Shown one piece after another: positions 42,452 to 53,028 of a stretch of 64,000 nucleotides of DNA. The notes beneath the pieces were generated by a model, which saw only the letters and a list, made by a program, of their open reading frames with translations, had not been told where the DNA came from and made no database searches. Made by a program: the position numbers and the translations under genes. Position 1 is the stretch's first letter. The number at the start of each line of letters is the position of its first letter. Origin of the DNA: Hydrocarboniphaga daqingensis (lineage in GTDB: Bacteria; Pseudomonadota; Gammaproteobacteria; Nevskiales; Nevskiaceae); NCBI RefSeq assembly GCF_900129825.1, contig NZ_FQWZ01000008.1:1-64000 (forward strand), in the 5' to 3' direction.

Positions 42452-45400
42452 TGTCGATGAGCGGCAATCTCGATCGCAACATCGAGCGCCTGGTCGAGCG
42501 TCCGCTGTGGGAGCACCCGTGGGCGATGTGGGGGGTGTTGCTGGTCTGCGTGCTGCCGGCCTACGTCGTCGTCACGGTGCCGCTGTCGCTGACCTGGCAG
42601 GCGCTGTTCGGCGTGTCGATGTTTCTGGCCGCGACCTGGCTCAACCGGATCGAAGGCCGGTTGATCTCGCTGATGATGATGGGCATCTCGGTGCTGGTAT
42701 CGACGCGCTACATGTACTGGCGCCTGACCGAGTCGGTCGGCTTCAGCTCGCGCGACTTCATCGACACGTTTTTCGCGATCGGCCTGATTCTCGCCGAGGC
42801 GTATGCGTTCGTCGTGCTGGTGCTGGGTTACTTCCAGGTGCTGTGGCCGTTGCAGCGCAAACCCAGCCCGATGCCGGCTTCGCCGACGCAGTGGCCGACC
42901 GTCGATATCTACATCCCGACCTACAACGAGCCGCTCAAGGTCGTGCGGCCGACCGTGCTGGCGGCGCTGGCGATGGACTGGCCCAAGGACCGCTTCAACG
43001 TCTACGTGCTCGACGACGGACGTCGTCAGGAGTTCAAGGACTTCTGTGCCGCGGTCGGTGCCACGCACATCACCCGTAACGACTCCAAGCATGCCAAGGC
43101 GGGCAACTTGAACCGGGCCATGGAGAAGACCCACGGCGAGTACATCGCGATCTTCGACTGCGATCACGTGCCGACGCGCTCGTTCCTGCAGATCACGCTG
43201 GGCTGGTTTCTGCGCGACCCGAAGCTGGGCATGCTGCAGACGCCGCACCACTTTTTCTCGCCTGACCCGTTCGAACGCAACCTCGGCACGTTCCGCCGCG
43301 TGCCCAACGAAGGTGAGCTGTTCTACGGCCTGCTGCAGGACGGCAATGACTTCTGGAACGCGACGTTCTTCTGCGGGTCCTGCGCCGTGCTGCGCCGGAC
43401 CGCGCTCAAGGAAGTCGGCGGCATCGCGGTGGAAACCGTCACCGAGGACGCGCACACCTCGCTGAAGATGCACCGCCGTGGCTGGAACACCGCCTACATC
43501 AACCTGGCCCAAGCCGCGGGACTGGCCACCGAATCGTTGTCGGCGCACGTCGGCCAGCGCATCCGTTGGGCGCGCGGCATGGCGCAGATCTTTCGCGTCG
43601 ACAACCCGATCCTGAAGCGCGGCCTCAAATGGGGCCAGCGTCTGTGCTACACCAATGCGATGCTGCACTTCTTCTACGGCTTGCCGCGACTGGTGTTCTT
43701 GACCGCGCCGCTGTCGTACCTGTTCTTCCAGGCGCACATCATCCAAGCCGGCGCATTGCTGATCCTGGCCTACGCCGGGCCGCACATCATGCACGCCAAC
43801 CTGACCAACTCGCGCTTGCAGGGGCCGTTCCGCCACTCGTTCTGGGCCGAGGTCTACGAGACGGTGCTGGCCACCTACATTCTGGTGCCGACGCTGCTGG
43901 CCTTGATCAACCCCAAGCTGGGTACGTTCAACGTCACCGCCAAGGGCGGCTTGGTGTCGCATGAGTATTTCGATCGCGACATCGCCAAGCCGTATGTGAC
44001 GATTCTGGTGCTGAACATCATCGGCATCGCCGTCGGCATGATGCGGCTGCTGTTCTGGAACACCCACGAGATCGACACCGTCGTGCTGAATCTGCTGTGG
44101 ACGACCTACAACATCATCATTGTCGGCGCCGCGCTGTCGGTGGCCTGGGAATCGCGCCAGATTCGCCAGGCGATCCGTGTTTCCACCGATATCAGCGCGC
44201 GCGTGCGCGTGCCGGGCGGCCCCGAAATCGGGGCAACGACGATCGATTTGTCAGAAGGCGGGACGGCACTCAACCTTGTTCAGCCGCTGCATCTGCCGCT
44301 GGATTCGGTGGTGCAGGTGGCGCTGGCGCCCGAGTACAAGACCGTGTGGATCGACGCGACCGTCACGCGCTCGACCGGCGATGTACTGGCGGTGCAGTTC
44401 GCGGAAATGAATCTGCGGCAGGAAAGTCAGCTGATCTATGCGATCTTCGGACGCGCCGATGCCTGGGTCCACTGGGCCGAGAATCGTCCGATGGACGACA
44501 TGCAGAATTCGTTCAAGCAGGTTTTGACGCTGGGCGTGGTGGGGACGTTAAGGATGGCCAACGTGGGTTTTGCAACAGCGGGAAGCGAAATGAAACAGCT
44601 GCTCAAGAAACTGGTCCGCTCGGCGCGGCCGCGCAAGGCGATCGGCGCCGGTCTGCTGATCGGCCTGGCCTGCGGCAGTGCAGGGTTCAGCCCTGACAGC
44701 CGCGCGCAGGACAGCAGCCGGATCGACGCGATCGCGCCGATCAACAGCAGCGCGCCGATCGTCAGTGCCACGCGCACCGAACTGCGCAGCCTCAGCTTCA
44801 AGGACCTGGGCGTGCAGAAGCCGATCCGGCTGCGCGGCGTGCAGGGCGAGTTCGCGATCCCATTGTCGGTGCGCGACGACGAGGTGGTGTCGCGGGCCAA
44901 GCTCAAGCTCAAGTTCGCGCATTCGCCGGCGCTGTTGTTCAACAGCTCGCACTTGAATGTGCTGGTCAACAGCGAGTTGGTCGGCACGATCCGCATCAAT
45001 GAGCAGACGGCGGCCGGCGCCGAACGCGAAATCGACATCGATCCACGCCTGTTCGTGCAGTACAACCAGATCGGCCTGCAGGCGATCATGTCGTACACGC
45101 TCGATTGCCAGAATCCGGTCGACTCGACGCTGTGGAGCATCGTCAGCAACACCTCGACGCTGGAACTCGAAGTGCAGCCGCTGGCGCTGGCGAACGACCT
45201 GAAGACGCTGCCGCAGCCGTTCTTCGACCCGCGTGACTCGCGTCCGCTGACATTGCCGTTCGTGTTCACATCGCCACCGGGTTTGGCCGAGCTTGAAGCC
45301 GCCGGCGTGATCGCGTCATGGTTCGGTTCGATCGCGACCTATCGCGCGGTCAGCTTCCCGGTCTACGTCAACCAGCTGCCGACCGGGCATGCCGTGGTGA

Positions 45401-46911
45401 TCTCCAGCAACGGCGCGCTGCCCGACGGTTTGTCCGTTCCCGGCGGTGGTGGCGGTGCCAAGGTCAGCATGCTGGACAACCCGCGCGGCCGCGGCGCCAA
45501 GTTGCTGGTGGTGTCGGGTAACGACGGTGCGTCGCTGAACATGGCGGCGCGTGCGCTGACGCTGAGCACGCAGGCACTGGCCGGCGATAGCGTCGCCGTA
45601 CGCGAGTTTGCCGAGCCGGAGCCGCGCAAGCCCTACGATGCCCCGCGCTGGATTCCGACCGATCGCCCGGTACAGGTCGGTGAGCTGGTCGAGTCGTATG
45701 CGCTGGAATCCACCGGCCTGTATCCGGAGCCGATCAGCGTGCCGTTCCACGCGCCGCCCGATCTGTTCACGTGGCGCGGCGAAGGCATGAAGCTCAAGCT
45801 CAAGTACCGCTACACGCCGACGGTCGGCTCCAAGTCCACGCTGAACATCAATAGCAACGGCGAGTTCGTTTCGGCCGTCGCCTTGTCGTCGACCGGCGAA
45901 GATCAAGCAGCGGCCGACCGCATCAATCTGCCGTTTGTGGGAACGACGACCTCGATCAACAGCGCCACCGTCTACGTGCCCGACTACAAGTTCGGCGCCG
46001 ACAACGGCCTGCAGTTCCAGTACTACTTCGAACGCAAGAAGGAAGGCCCCTGCAAGGACGTCGTGCTCGACAACTTGCGTGGCTCGATCGACAAGGATTC
46101 GACGATCGACCTGTCAGCCTATCCGCACTTCACGTATCTGCCGGAGTTGTCGCTGTTTGCCAACGGCGGCTTTCCGTTCAGCAAGTACGCTGATCTGTCG
46201 CAGACCGGCATCATCCTGGCCGACCAGATGGGTGCCAAGGACGCCGAAGCGTTCCTGATCGTGATGGGTCACATCGGCAAGGCGACGGGCTACCCGGCGC
46301 ATCGCTTCAAGCTCGGGCATGCCGCCGACGCCGACGCACTGTCGGATCGCGACATCCTGGTGCTCGGCAGCGGCAGCAGCCAGCCGATGCTCGATATGTG
46401 GGCCGAGCAGATGCCGATGACCTTTACCGGTGGCGTCACCCGTCTGCGCGTGATCGGCCCGGTCGAGCGCTTGCGCGCCCGGTGGGAAGGTCGCGACGTC
46501 GACGCTGCGATCGGCCACGCCGGCAACGTGATTCTGCAGGCCGGCCAGTCGCTGGCGGCGATGATGAGCTTCCAGTCGCCGATGGACTCCGACCGCACCG
46601 TGGTCGTGCTGACCGCGGGTGATGGCGAGCGTCTGGCCAAAATGGCCGGCATGCTGGCCGATACCGGCAAGACGCAGTTCGTCCGCGGCGATCTGGTGCT
46701 GCTCAATGACGACGAGATCAACCACTACGTGATGGGCAGCCAGTACACGGTGGGCCATTTGCCGTTCTTCACCGCGCTGCGCTGGTGGTTCGCCCAGCAG
46801 CCGGTCGTGCTGGCGTTCGTTGCCTTGCTGGCGGCCTTGCTGGTCGCGGTCGTCATGTATCGCACGCTGCGGCGCATGGCCGTGGTCCGCAAGAACGGCG
46901 GCGGACACTGA
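42451..46911 (+). CDS. bcsAB: Fused cellulose synthase BcsA-BcsB
   Basis: A single 1486-aa reading frame. Residues 1-~690 are BcsA, with membrane helices and a GT2 domain. Its motifs are DDG (188-190), DCD (236-238), TED (331-333, catalytic base) and QRIRW (369-373). A PilZ domain has R572xxxR576 and DLSEGG (599-604) for c-di-GMP. The BcsB part (about 720-1486) is periplasmic carbohydrate-binding and flavodoxin-like domains ending in a membrane anchor (VVLAFVALLAALLVAVVMYR). At the junction Met714 (nt 44590) begins a signal-peptide-like stretch (MKQLLKKLVRSARPRK, hydrophobic core, ending SRAQ), preceded by GGGAAG. Fused forms are known from Komagataeibacter (AcsAB). A separate BcsB by internal initiation or processing is possible. 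Confidence 0.95.
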   Translation: MSMSGNLDRNIERLVERPLWEHPWAMWGVLLVCVLPAYVVVTVPLSLTWQALFGVSMFLAATWLNRIEGRLISLMMMGISVLVSTRYMYWRLTESVGFSSRDFIDTFFAIGLILAEAYAFVVLVLGYFQVLWPLQRKPSPMPASPTQWPTVDIYIPTYNEPLKVVRPTVLAALAMDWPKDRFNVYVLDDGRRQEFKDFCAAVGATHITRNDSKHAKAGNLNRAMEKTHGEYIAIFDCDHVPTRSFLQITLGWFLRDPKLGMLQTPHHFFSPDPFERNLGTFRRVPNEGELFYGLLQDGNDFWNATFFCGSCAVLRRTALKEVGGIAVETVTEDAHTSLKMHRRGWNTAYINLAQAAGLATESLSAHVGQRIRWARGMAQIFRVDNPILKRGLKWGQRLCYTNAMLHFFYGLPRLVFLTAPLSYLFFQAHIIQAGALLILAYAGPHIMHANLTNSRLQGPFRHSFWAEVYETVLATYILVPTLLALINPKLGTFNVTAKGGLVSHEYFDRDIAKPYVTILVLNIIGIAVGMMRLLFWNTHEIDTVVLNLLWTTYNIIIVGAALSVAWESRQIRQAIRVSTDISARVRVPGGPEIGATTIDLSEGGTALNLVQPLHLPLDSVVQVALAPEYKTVWIDATVTRSTGDVLAVQFAEMNLRQESQLIYAIFGRADAWVHWAENRPMDDMQNSFKQVLTLGVVGTLRMANVGFATAGSEMKQLLKKLVRSARPRKAIGAGLLIGLACGSAGFSPDSRAQDSSRIDAIAPINSSAPIVSATRTELRSLSFKDLGVQKPIRLRGVQGEFAIPLSVRDDEVVSRAKLKLKFAHSPALLFNSSHLNVLVNSELVGTIRINEQTAAGAEREIDIDPRLFVQYNQIGLQAIMSYTLDCQNPVDSTLWSIVSNTSTLELEVQPLALANDLKTLPQPFFDPRDSRPLTLPFVFTSPPGLAELEAAGVIASWFGSIATYRAVSFPVYVNQLPTGHAVVISSNGALPDGLSVPGGGGGAKVSMLDNPRGRGAKLLVVSGNDGASLNMAARALTLSTQALAGDSVAVREFAEPEPRKPYDAPRWIPTDRPVQVGELVESYALESTGLYPEPISVPFHAPPDLFTWRGEGMKLKLKYRYTPTVGSKSTLNINSNGEFVSAVALSSTGEDQAAADRINLPFVGTTTSINSATVYVPDYKFGADNGLQFQYYFERKKEGPCKDVVLDNLRGSIDKDSTIDLSAYPHFTYLPELSLFANGGFPFSKYADLSQTGIILADQMGAKDAEAFLIVMGHIGKATGYPAHRFKLGHAADADALSDRDILVLGSGSSQPMLDMWAEQMPMTFTGGVTRLRVIGPVERLRARWEGRDVDAAIGHAGNVILQAGQSLAAMMSFQSPMDSDRTVVVLTAGDGERLAKMAGMLADTGKTQFVRGDLVLLNDDEINHYVMGSQYTVGHLPFFTALRWWFAQQPVVLAFVALLAALLVAVVMYRTLRRMAVVRKNGGGH

Positions 46912-46951
46912 TCGCAGCGAGCGGATACGGGCACGACAGCAGGCATTGCCG

Positions 46952-48091
46952 GTGAAGGGCTTGGTCGGGATCACCGGGGCGCTGCTGCTGACCCTCGTCG
47001 TTGGCCTGGGCTGGCTGTGGCAGCGAGCGCATGCGCCGTGGACGCAGTGGCAGGCCTACGCCGAGCACTTTATCCAGCCCGACGGCCGCGTCGTCGACAT
47101 CACAGCCGGCCGGCGCAGCACGTCCGAAGGGCAGGCGTACTCGCTGTTCTTCGCGCTGGTCGCCAACGACCGTGCGCGCTTCGACCAGATTCTCAACTGG
47201 ACGCGCGACAACCTGTGCGACGGCGACTTCGCCAAGCGGCTGCCGGCCTGGTTATGGGGGCAGCGCGACGACGGTAGCTGGGGCGTGCTCGACCCGAACG
47301 CCGCCGCCGATGCCGACTTGTGGATCGCGTACACACTGCTGCAAGCGGCGCGTATCTGGCAGGACCCGGCGCTGGCCCAGACCGCGCGTTTGCTGTTGTG
47401 GCAGATCAAGGCGCAGGAAGTGGTCGTGATGGGCGCCAGCGGCAAGTTGATGTTGCCGGCGCCGCTGGGTTTCGTGCTCGACGGCTCTCGCTGGAAGCTC
47501 AACCCCAGCTACTACCCGCGCTTCCAGTTCCAGGGTTTGGCCAGCGACGATCCCGAAGGACCCTGGCTCGAGCTGTGGCAGAACTACGAACGACTGCTGC
47601 CACAGATCGCGCCGCGCGGCGTGGTGCCCGACTGGTTCGTACTCGACGAGGCCGGCCGCGTGATGCCCGACGTGACCGCTCCCAACCTTGGCAGCTATGA
47701 CGCGATCCGCGCTTATCTGTGGCCGGCGCTGTCGGTGGCGATCGACGCTGCGGGCTTGCAGCGCTACGGCGGCTATCTCGATGCGATTCGCGCAGGCGGC
47801 CTGCCGCCCGAGAAGATCGACATCGTCACGGGTGCCGTCAGCGGCACGCCGCCGGTGGGCTTCAGCGCCGCCGTGTTGCCTTGGCTCAAAGGCTTGAGTG
47901 AAGATGCTGCGGTACAAAATCAACTGCAGGAACTGCAAAAGCGGCGACATGCAGGTCTGCTGGGGCAGCCCGCCCATTACTACGACCAAGTGCTCGCGCT
48001 GTTCGGCGAAGGCGGGTTCGACGGGCGTTACCGATTCGATGCGGATGGGCGCCTGATACTCAGATGGGAGAGGCTATGGTTCGGGCGGTGA
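46952..48091 (+). CDS. bcsZ: Cellulose operon endoglucanase BcsZ (GH8)
   Basis: BcsZ (379 aa) is a periplasmic endo-beta-1,4-glucanase that trims or untangles nascent chains. An N-terminal hydrophobic segment (residues 6-22, GITGALLLTLVVGLGWLW) acts as signal or anchor. The GH8 signature STSEGQAYSLFFALV carries the catalytic Glu59, and DPNAAADADLWIAYTLL carries the substrate Asp (about 122); PDWFVLDEAG holds the later conserved Asp. GTG at 46952, eight bases after AGCAGG, was taken as start; TTG at 46946 is possible. It begins 40 bases after bcsAB and overlaps the start of bcsC. Confidence 0.93.
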   Translation: MKGLVGITGALLLTLVVGLGWLWQRAHAPWTQWQAYAEHFIQPDGRVVDITAGRRSTSEGQAYSLFFALVANDRARFDQILNWTRDNLCDGDFAKRLPAWLWGQRDDGSWGVLDPNAAADADLWIAYTLLQAARIWQDPALAQTARLLLWQIKAQEVVVMGASGKLMLPAPLGFVLDGSRWKLNPSYYPRFQFQGLASDDPEGPWLELWQNYERLLPQIAPRGVVPDWFVLDEAGRVMPDVTAPNLGSYDAIRAYLWPALSVAIDAAGLQRYGGYLDAIRAGGLPPEKIDIVTGAVSGTPPVGFSAAVLPWLKGLSEDAAVQNQLQELQKRRHAGLLGQPAHYYDQVLALFGEGGFDGRYRFDADGRLILRWERLWFGR

Positions 48092-51000
48092 ATTCGACGG
48101 CCGCACGGCGGCGTGCGTTGCTGACGGCGCTGTGGCTGTCGGCCTCGCCGTGGATGCTGCCGTCACTCGCGTACGCCCAGGCCTCCACCGATCAGCTGGT
48201 GACGCAGGCCCAGTACTGGGAAGACAAAGGTCGTTACGACCTGGCGCGCGAAGCTTGGCTCAAGCTGCTGCGGGTGGCACCGGACAATGCCGATGCACTC
48301 GGCGGACTGGCGATCTCCGAAGCCCAGAGCGGGCGGGGTGCCGCCGCCCAGGTGTATCTCGACCGGCTGCGTGAAAAGCATCCGGGCTCTCCGAACCTGC
48401 GCAAGATCGAAGACGCGATCCGCACCGGCAGCTACGACCAAGAAAAGTTGCAGGGGCCTCGCGCACTGGGCCGCGACGGCAAGTTCGACGAAGCCGTGGC
48501 CGCGTATCGCCAAGTGTTCAGCGACCAGATTCCGGACGGTCGCCTCGGCCTCGAGTACTACCAGACGCTGGCCGGCGCCAAAGATGGCTGGCAGCCGGCG
48601 CGCGACGGTCTCGAAAAGCTGGTCAAGGCCAACCCGGATGAACCGCTTTACCAGCTCGCGCTGGCCCAGCACCTGACGTATCGCGAAGAAACGCGCCGCG
48701 ACGGTATTGCCAGCCTGGCCCGGCTCAGCACGCAGGCCAGCGTCGCGACACCGGCCGAACAGGCTTGGGCTCAAGCCCTGATCTGGCTCGGCGCCAAGCC
48801 GGCTGACGAGCGCCTCTATCAGGCGTATCTGGCGCAGCACAAGAACGCGCAGGTCAGCGCCAAGCTCGACACGCTGCGCAGCGGCCAAGCGTCAGCGGCG
48901 GCACCGTCTGGGTATCCCGGCCGCGCCGAGCAGGCCAAGGCGATGACCGCCGAGCAGTTGCGCGCCCAACAGGTGCAGCAGGCTTACGACCAGCTCAACA
49001 GTGGCGACATCGCGCAAGCCTCGTCGGCGTTCGAACAGCTGTTTGCCGCCTATCCCGACAGCGACGATGCGGTCGGAGGCCTTGGCATCGTGCGCTTGCG
49101 GCAAGAGCGTTACAGCGAAGCGCGCCAGTACCTTCAGCAAGCGACATCGATGGCGCCCAAGCGCGCCAGCCGTTGGAAGGAAGCACTCGGCAGCGCACGC
49201 TTCTGGGAGCAGGTACGCGCAGCGCAGGCCGCGCGTACCGCTGGAGACACCGCAGGTGCCGAGACGATGCTGCGCCGCGCGATCGCCGCCGATCCGGGCA
49301 TCGCCGCCAAGGAAACCTCGGTCAAGGTGTCGTTGGCGGACTTGCTCGCCGAGAACGGGGACGCCGACGCGGCCGACACTGTATACCGCGAGGTACTCGC
49401 CAGCCGGCCCGACGACGTCGGCGCGATGCGCGGATTGATCGCCACGCTGGTCAAGCGCAACCGGCTGCCGGAAGCCCTGAACCTGGCCGACCGTCTGCCA
49501 CCGCAGCAGCGCGACGAACTCGGCAACCTCGGCGCGCTCAAGGGCCAGTACCTGCGCGAGCAGGCCAAGCTCGCGACCGATGCCAAGGACGATGCCCAAG
49601 CTGAATCACTGCTCAAACAAGCGCTGCTGGAAGACCCGGAAAGCCCGTGGACGCGGCTGGAACTGTCACGGATCTACCAGCGCCAGCACCGCACCCGCGA
49701 CGCCAACACGCTGATCGACGGCCTGCTGACCGGCGGCAAGGCGATGCCGGACGCGCTGTACATCAAGGCACTGCTGGTCGCCGAACAGGAAAGCTGGCTC
49801 GAAGGGCTGCAGATTCTCGAACAAGTGCCGTACGAGCAGCGCACGCAGCCAATGGCCGACCTGCAGCGTCGCCTCTGGGTGCGCTACCAGACGACGCGCG
49901 CCGGCGTGTTGACCCGCTACGGTCGGCCTCAGGACGCGGCGGCGATCCTGGCTCAGGTCGAGCCCTACGCGCAGGACACGCCCGAGATGCTCGGCGCGAT
50001 GGCCACTGGGCTTGCCGACATCGGCCAGGACGGCCGCGCACTCAACTACATCCGCCAGGCGCTGTCGCGGCAGGCAACACCGGACCTCGGTCTGCGGCTG
50101 CAGTACGCCGGCTTGCTGTTCAAGCTGCGCCAGGACGCCGAGTTCGAAGTGGTGATGGAAGAGCTGGTCAAGTACCGCAACCTAAGCGAACAGCAGTCGC
50201 TGGACTTGGCTAATTTGCGCATCGCCTATCGGCTGCGCCAGGCCGACCTGGTCCGCGAGGAAGGCAATCTGGCGCGGGCCTACGAGTATCTGGAGCCGCT
50301 GCTGCGGGTCAACCCGAACGACCCGCGCCTGGTGATGGCACTGGCGCGGCTGTACAACGACGCCAAGGAATACGACAAGGCGGCCGAGCTGTATCGCCGC
50401 GCACTGCAGACCGACCCGAACAACCTTGACGCCTACAAGGGCGCCATCGGCGCGGCGCTGTCGCTGAACCAGCCCGAACAGGCGCAGACCCTGCTCGACG
50501 ATGCGATCCGGCTCGATCCGCAGAACCCGAGGCTGTACGCGCTGGCCGCGCGCGCCGCGCGTGCCCGTGGCGAAGACGGTCGCGCATTGCAGCTATACCA
50601 GCAGGCACTGCGGCTCGACCAGGAACGCGGCGGCGATTCGGAATTTGGCGACGGCCGCTACACACCCAAGCTGTATCTGCTCGATCCGGCCAGCAGTCCG
50701 GTCAACGCGCCGTCCTATGGGCAGCCTGCGGCGCCGGGCTACGCGCCGCCGACGCCGGATGCCTACCCACTGCAGCCGCCGGCGACGATGATGCCGCGGC
50801 GGATCGGATCAGCTGCGCCGACCGGCCGCCGCGTTGCGGCGGCGACGACGGTCAAAGTGTCGCGTCCACTGAGCGACCGGCATCCCGCTGCCGGTTTGAG
50901 CCGCGCGCAATGGCGTGTGGCACTGCTGCAGGCAGCGCAGCGCGCCGGCTGGCGCGTGACGCCGGCGACGATGGCGCGAGCTGCCCGCGCCGGCGTCTCG

Positions 51001-53028
51001 CGCGGTGCGCGCGCGATCAAGGTGTCGACGCCGCCCGAGCGCGGTGTCGTCGCCGCGCCGCCTCCCGCTGTACCGCCGGCCGCCACGGCCGCGCCGGGCT
51101 GGGTGCAGACCGCACCGGACCGCTACAGCTTCAGCATCCAGCCGCCGGCTCAGCCCGCGTCGACGTCGACGCTGCAAGCGCCGCCCGCGACGCTGCCGTC
51201 TTATGTGCCTCGAGCCCTGTCGCCGAGCATGCAGCTGAGCACGCCACCGCGCGCTGGCACCGCACCGCGGACCACGCTGCGCCAGGACGTGATTCGCGAC
51301 ATGAGCGACATCACCGGCGAGCCGGTGACCACGCAACTGCTACCGGGCGCCGCACCGGCCGTCGCGCCATCGCTACAGACGATCCCGCCGTCAGCCGTGG
51401 CGCCGGCCGTTCCGCCGCCCGCCTATCCGGGCGCCGCGCTGCGCGCCCAGCAGCAGATGCAGCCAGCAGCGCCGGGCATCAGCACGCAGCCGTATCCGTA
51501 CACCTATCCGCAAGTTGGCGGGTCGGCACCCCCGGTCACAACGGCGCCGCCGGGCGTCGGCGCGACCGAGGCTGAATACCAGCGCCAGGGCTGGCGCGTG
51601 CTGCCCGGCAATCCGGCCGGCAGCGCGCCGTCGGTGCCGGTCTATGCCGCGCCGCCGGTCGCTGCGCCGGCACCGCAGGCGCCGATGCCGGCCTACGTTC
51701 CGGCGCCGATCCAGCCGATGATGGCGGCGCCGACGATGCCGGGCCTGCAGCTGCGCGCCGACCCCGTGTTGTCGACGCCCGATTTCGTGCTGTCGCGCCG
51801 TCGACCGAGCGCCGACCGGCCCAACGAAGTGCTGCGCGAGATTGCCGACATCAATGCCAAGCGCAGCGCCTATGCGTCGTTCGGCTTGAATCCGCGCAGT
51901 CGCGACGGTCAGCCCGGCCTTGACCGACTGACCGATCTGGAAACGCCGGTCGAGTTCAGCGTGGCCGGTGTCGAGGCGGGCCGGTTTCGAGTTCGCGCGG
52001 TACCGGTGTTGCTCGACGCCGGCTCGGTGTCGGGCTCGCGGCTGCCGCTGTTCGGCGCGCTGGGCGCGGTCGATCCCGACGTCGTCGATTACACCGGCAA
52101 CCGCTACGAGCAGAGCGAGTCCGGCGTAGCACTCGGCGTGGCGTACCAGATCGGTGACTTCCGCGCCGACTTCGGCTCGTCGCCGCTCGGCTTTCCGGTC
52201 GAAACGCTGGTGGGCGGGATCAACTGGCAGCCGAAGATGGACCGTCTGAGCCTGAAGATCGACCTGTCGCGTCGCTCGATCGCCGACAGCTTGCTGTCGT
52301 ATGCCGGTACCGTGGACCCGGCAACCGGCAACACCTGGGGCGGCGTGGCCAAGACGGGTGGTCGGCTCGACGTGGCCTACGACTTGGGCCAGTTCGGGAT
52401 TTATGCCGACGGCAGTTACCACGTGATCGACGGCGAGAACGTGGCGCGCAACAGCGTCTACGAGATCGGCGGCGGCTTTTACGCGCGTGCGCTCGAGCGC
52501 CGCGACATGCGCATTACTTACGGCATCAACCTGACGACCTTTTTCTACGACAAGAACCTGCGCTATTTCACCTACGGGCATGGTGGCTACTTCAGTCCAC
52601 AGAGCTACTTCGCGGTCGCCGTTCCGGTGGAATGGTCAGGCGGCCGTAACCGCTTCTCGTATCGGCTGAGCGCCGCGCTGGGCATTCAGTCGTTCCGCGA
52701 AGACGGTAGCGCCGCGTTCCCGAATGATCCGGACCTGCAGGCGAGGATCGAGACGCTGGCGACCGACCGGCCCGATGACTCGACCATCGTCACGGGTTTC
52801 AGCGGCCAAAGTTCGACCGGCATTGGCTTCAACTTTGGCGGCGCATTCGAATACTTGCTGGCGCCGAATCTGATCGCCGGCGCGCGCTTCGGTGTCGACA
52901 ATGCTCGCGATTACGAAGAGTCGCAGGCGCTGGGCTACATCCGCTTCTCGTTCTTCGGGCAGCGCTCGGTATCGTCACCGCCCGCGCCCCTGTTGCCGTA
53001 CTACGACTTCGGAGATCCGACGCTATGA
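48076..53028 (+). CDS. bcsC: Cellulose export outer-membrane protein BcsC with long Pro/Ala linker
   Basis: The protein has 1650 aa. After a signal peptide (ending SLAYAQA, about residue 35), TPR repeats fill about 40-865 (for example AREAWLKLLRVAPDNADALGGLAI and LLRVNPNDPRLVMALARLY). Residues about 870-1225 are rich in Pro and Ala, with one ordered-looking island LSRAQWRVALLQAAQRAGWRV. A 16-stranded export barrel (BCSC_C) runs from about 1245 to the end. It takes cellulose across the periplasm and outer membrane. E. coli BcsC is 1157 aa; the extra length is mostly the linker and added TPRs. ATG at 48076 has GGGAG five bases before it; ATG at 48064 is possible. It overlaps bcsZ and the next gene. 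Confidence 0.93.
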   Translation: MVRAVNSTAARRRALLTALWLSASPWMLPSLAYAQASTDQLVTQAQYWEDKGRYDLAREAWLKLLRVAPDNADALGGLAISEAQSGRGAAAQVYLDRLREKHPGSPNLRKIEDAIRTGSYDQEKLQGPRALGRDGKFDEAVAAYRQVFSDQIPDGRLGLEYYQTLAGAKDGWQPARDGLEKLVKANPDEPLYQLALAQHLTYREETRRDGIASLARLSTQASVATPAEQAWAQALIWLGAKPADERLYQAYLAQHKNAQVSAKLDTLRSGQASAAAPSGYPGRAEQAKAMTAEQLRAQQVQQAYDQLNSGDIAQASSAFEQLFAAYPDSDDAVGGLGIVRLRQERYSEARQYLQQATSMAPKRASRWKEALGSARFWEQVRAAQAARTAGDTAGAETMLRRAIAADPGIAAKETSVKVSLADLLAENGDADAADTVYREVLASRPDDVGAMRGLIATLVKRNRLPEALNLADRLPPQQRDELGNLGALKGQYLREQAKLATDAKDDAQAESLLKQALLEDPESPWTRLELSRIYQRQHRTRDANTLIDGLLTGGKAMPDALYIKALLVAEQESWLEGLQILEQVPYEQRTQPMADLQRRLWVRYQTTRAGVLTRYGRPQDAAAILAQVEPYAQDTPEMLGAMATGLADIGQDGRALNYIRQALSRQATPDLGLRLQYAGLLFKLRQDAEFEVVMEELVKYRNLSEQQSLDLANLRIAYRLRQADLVREEGNLARAYEYLEPLLRVNPNDPRLVMALARLYNDAKEYDKAAELYRRALQTDPNNLDAYKGAIGAALSLNQPEQAQTLLDDAIRLDPQNPRLYALAARAARARGEDGRALQLYQQALRLDQERGGDSEFGDGRYTPKLYLLDPASSPVNAPSYGQPAAPGYAPPTPDAYPLQPPATMMPRRIGSAAPTGRRVAAATTVKVSRPLSDRHPAAGLSRAQWRVALLQAAQRAGWRVTPATMARAARAGVSRGARAIKVSTPPERGVVAAPPPAVPPAATAAPGWVQTAPDRYSFSIQPPAQPASTSTLQAPPATLPSYVPRALSPSMQLSTPPRAGTAPRTTLRQDVIRDMSDITGEPVTTQLLPGAAPAVAPSLQTIPPSAVAPAVPPPAYPGAALRAQQQMQPAAPGISTQPYPYTYPQVGGSAPPVTTAPPGVGATEAEYQRQGWRVLPGNPAGSAPSVPVYAAPPVAAPAPQAPMPAYVPAPIQPMMAAPTMPGLQLRADPVLSTPDFVLSRRRPSADRPNEVLREIADINAKRSAYASFGLNPRSRDGQPGLDRLTDLETPVEFSVAGVEAGRFRVRAVPVLLDAGSVSGSRLPLFGALGAVDPDVVDYTGNRYEQSESGVALGVAYQIGDFRADFGSSPLGFPVETLVGGINWQPKMDRLSLKIDLSRRSIADSLLSYAGTVDPATGNTWGGVAKTGGRLDVAYDLGQFGIYADGSYHVIDGENVARNSVYEIGGGFYARALERRDMRITYGINLTTFFYDKNLRYFTYGHGGYFSPQSYFAVAVPVEWSGGRNRFSYRLSAALGIQSFREDGSAAFPNDPDLQARIETLATDRPDDSTIVTGFSGQSSTGIGFNFGGAFEYLLAPNLIAGARFGVDNARDYEESQALGYIRFSFFGQRSVSSPPAPLLPYYDFGDPTL

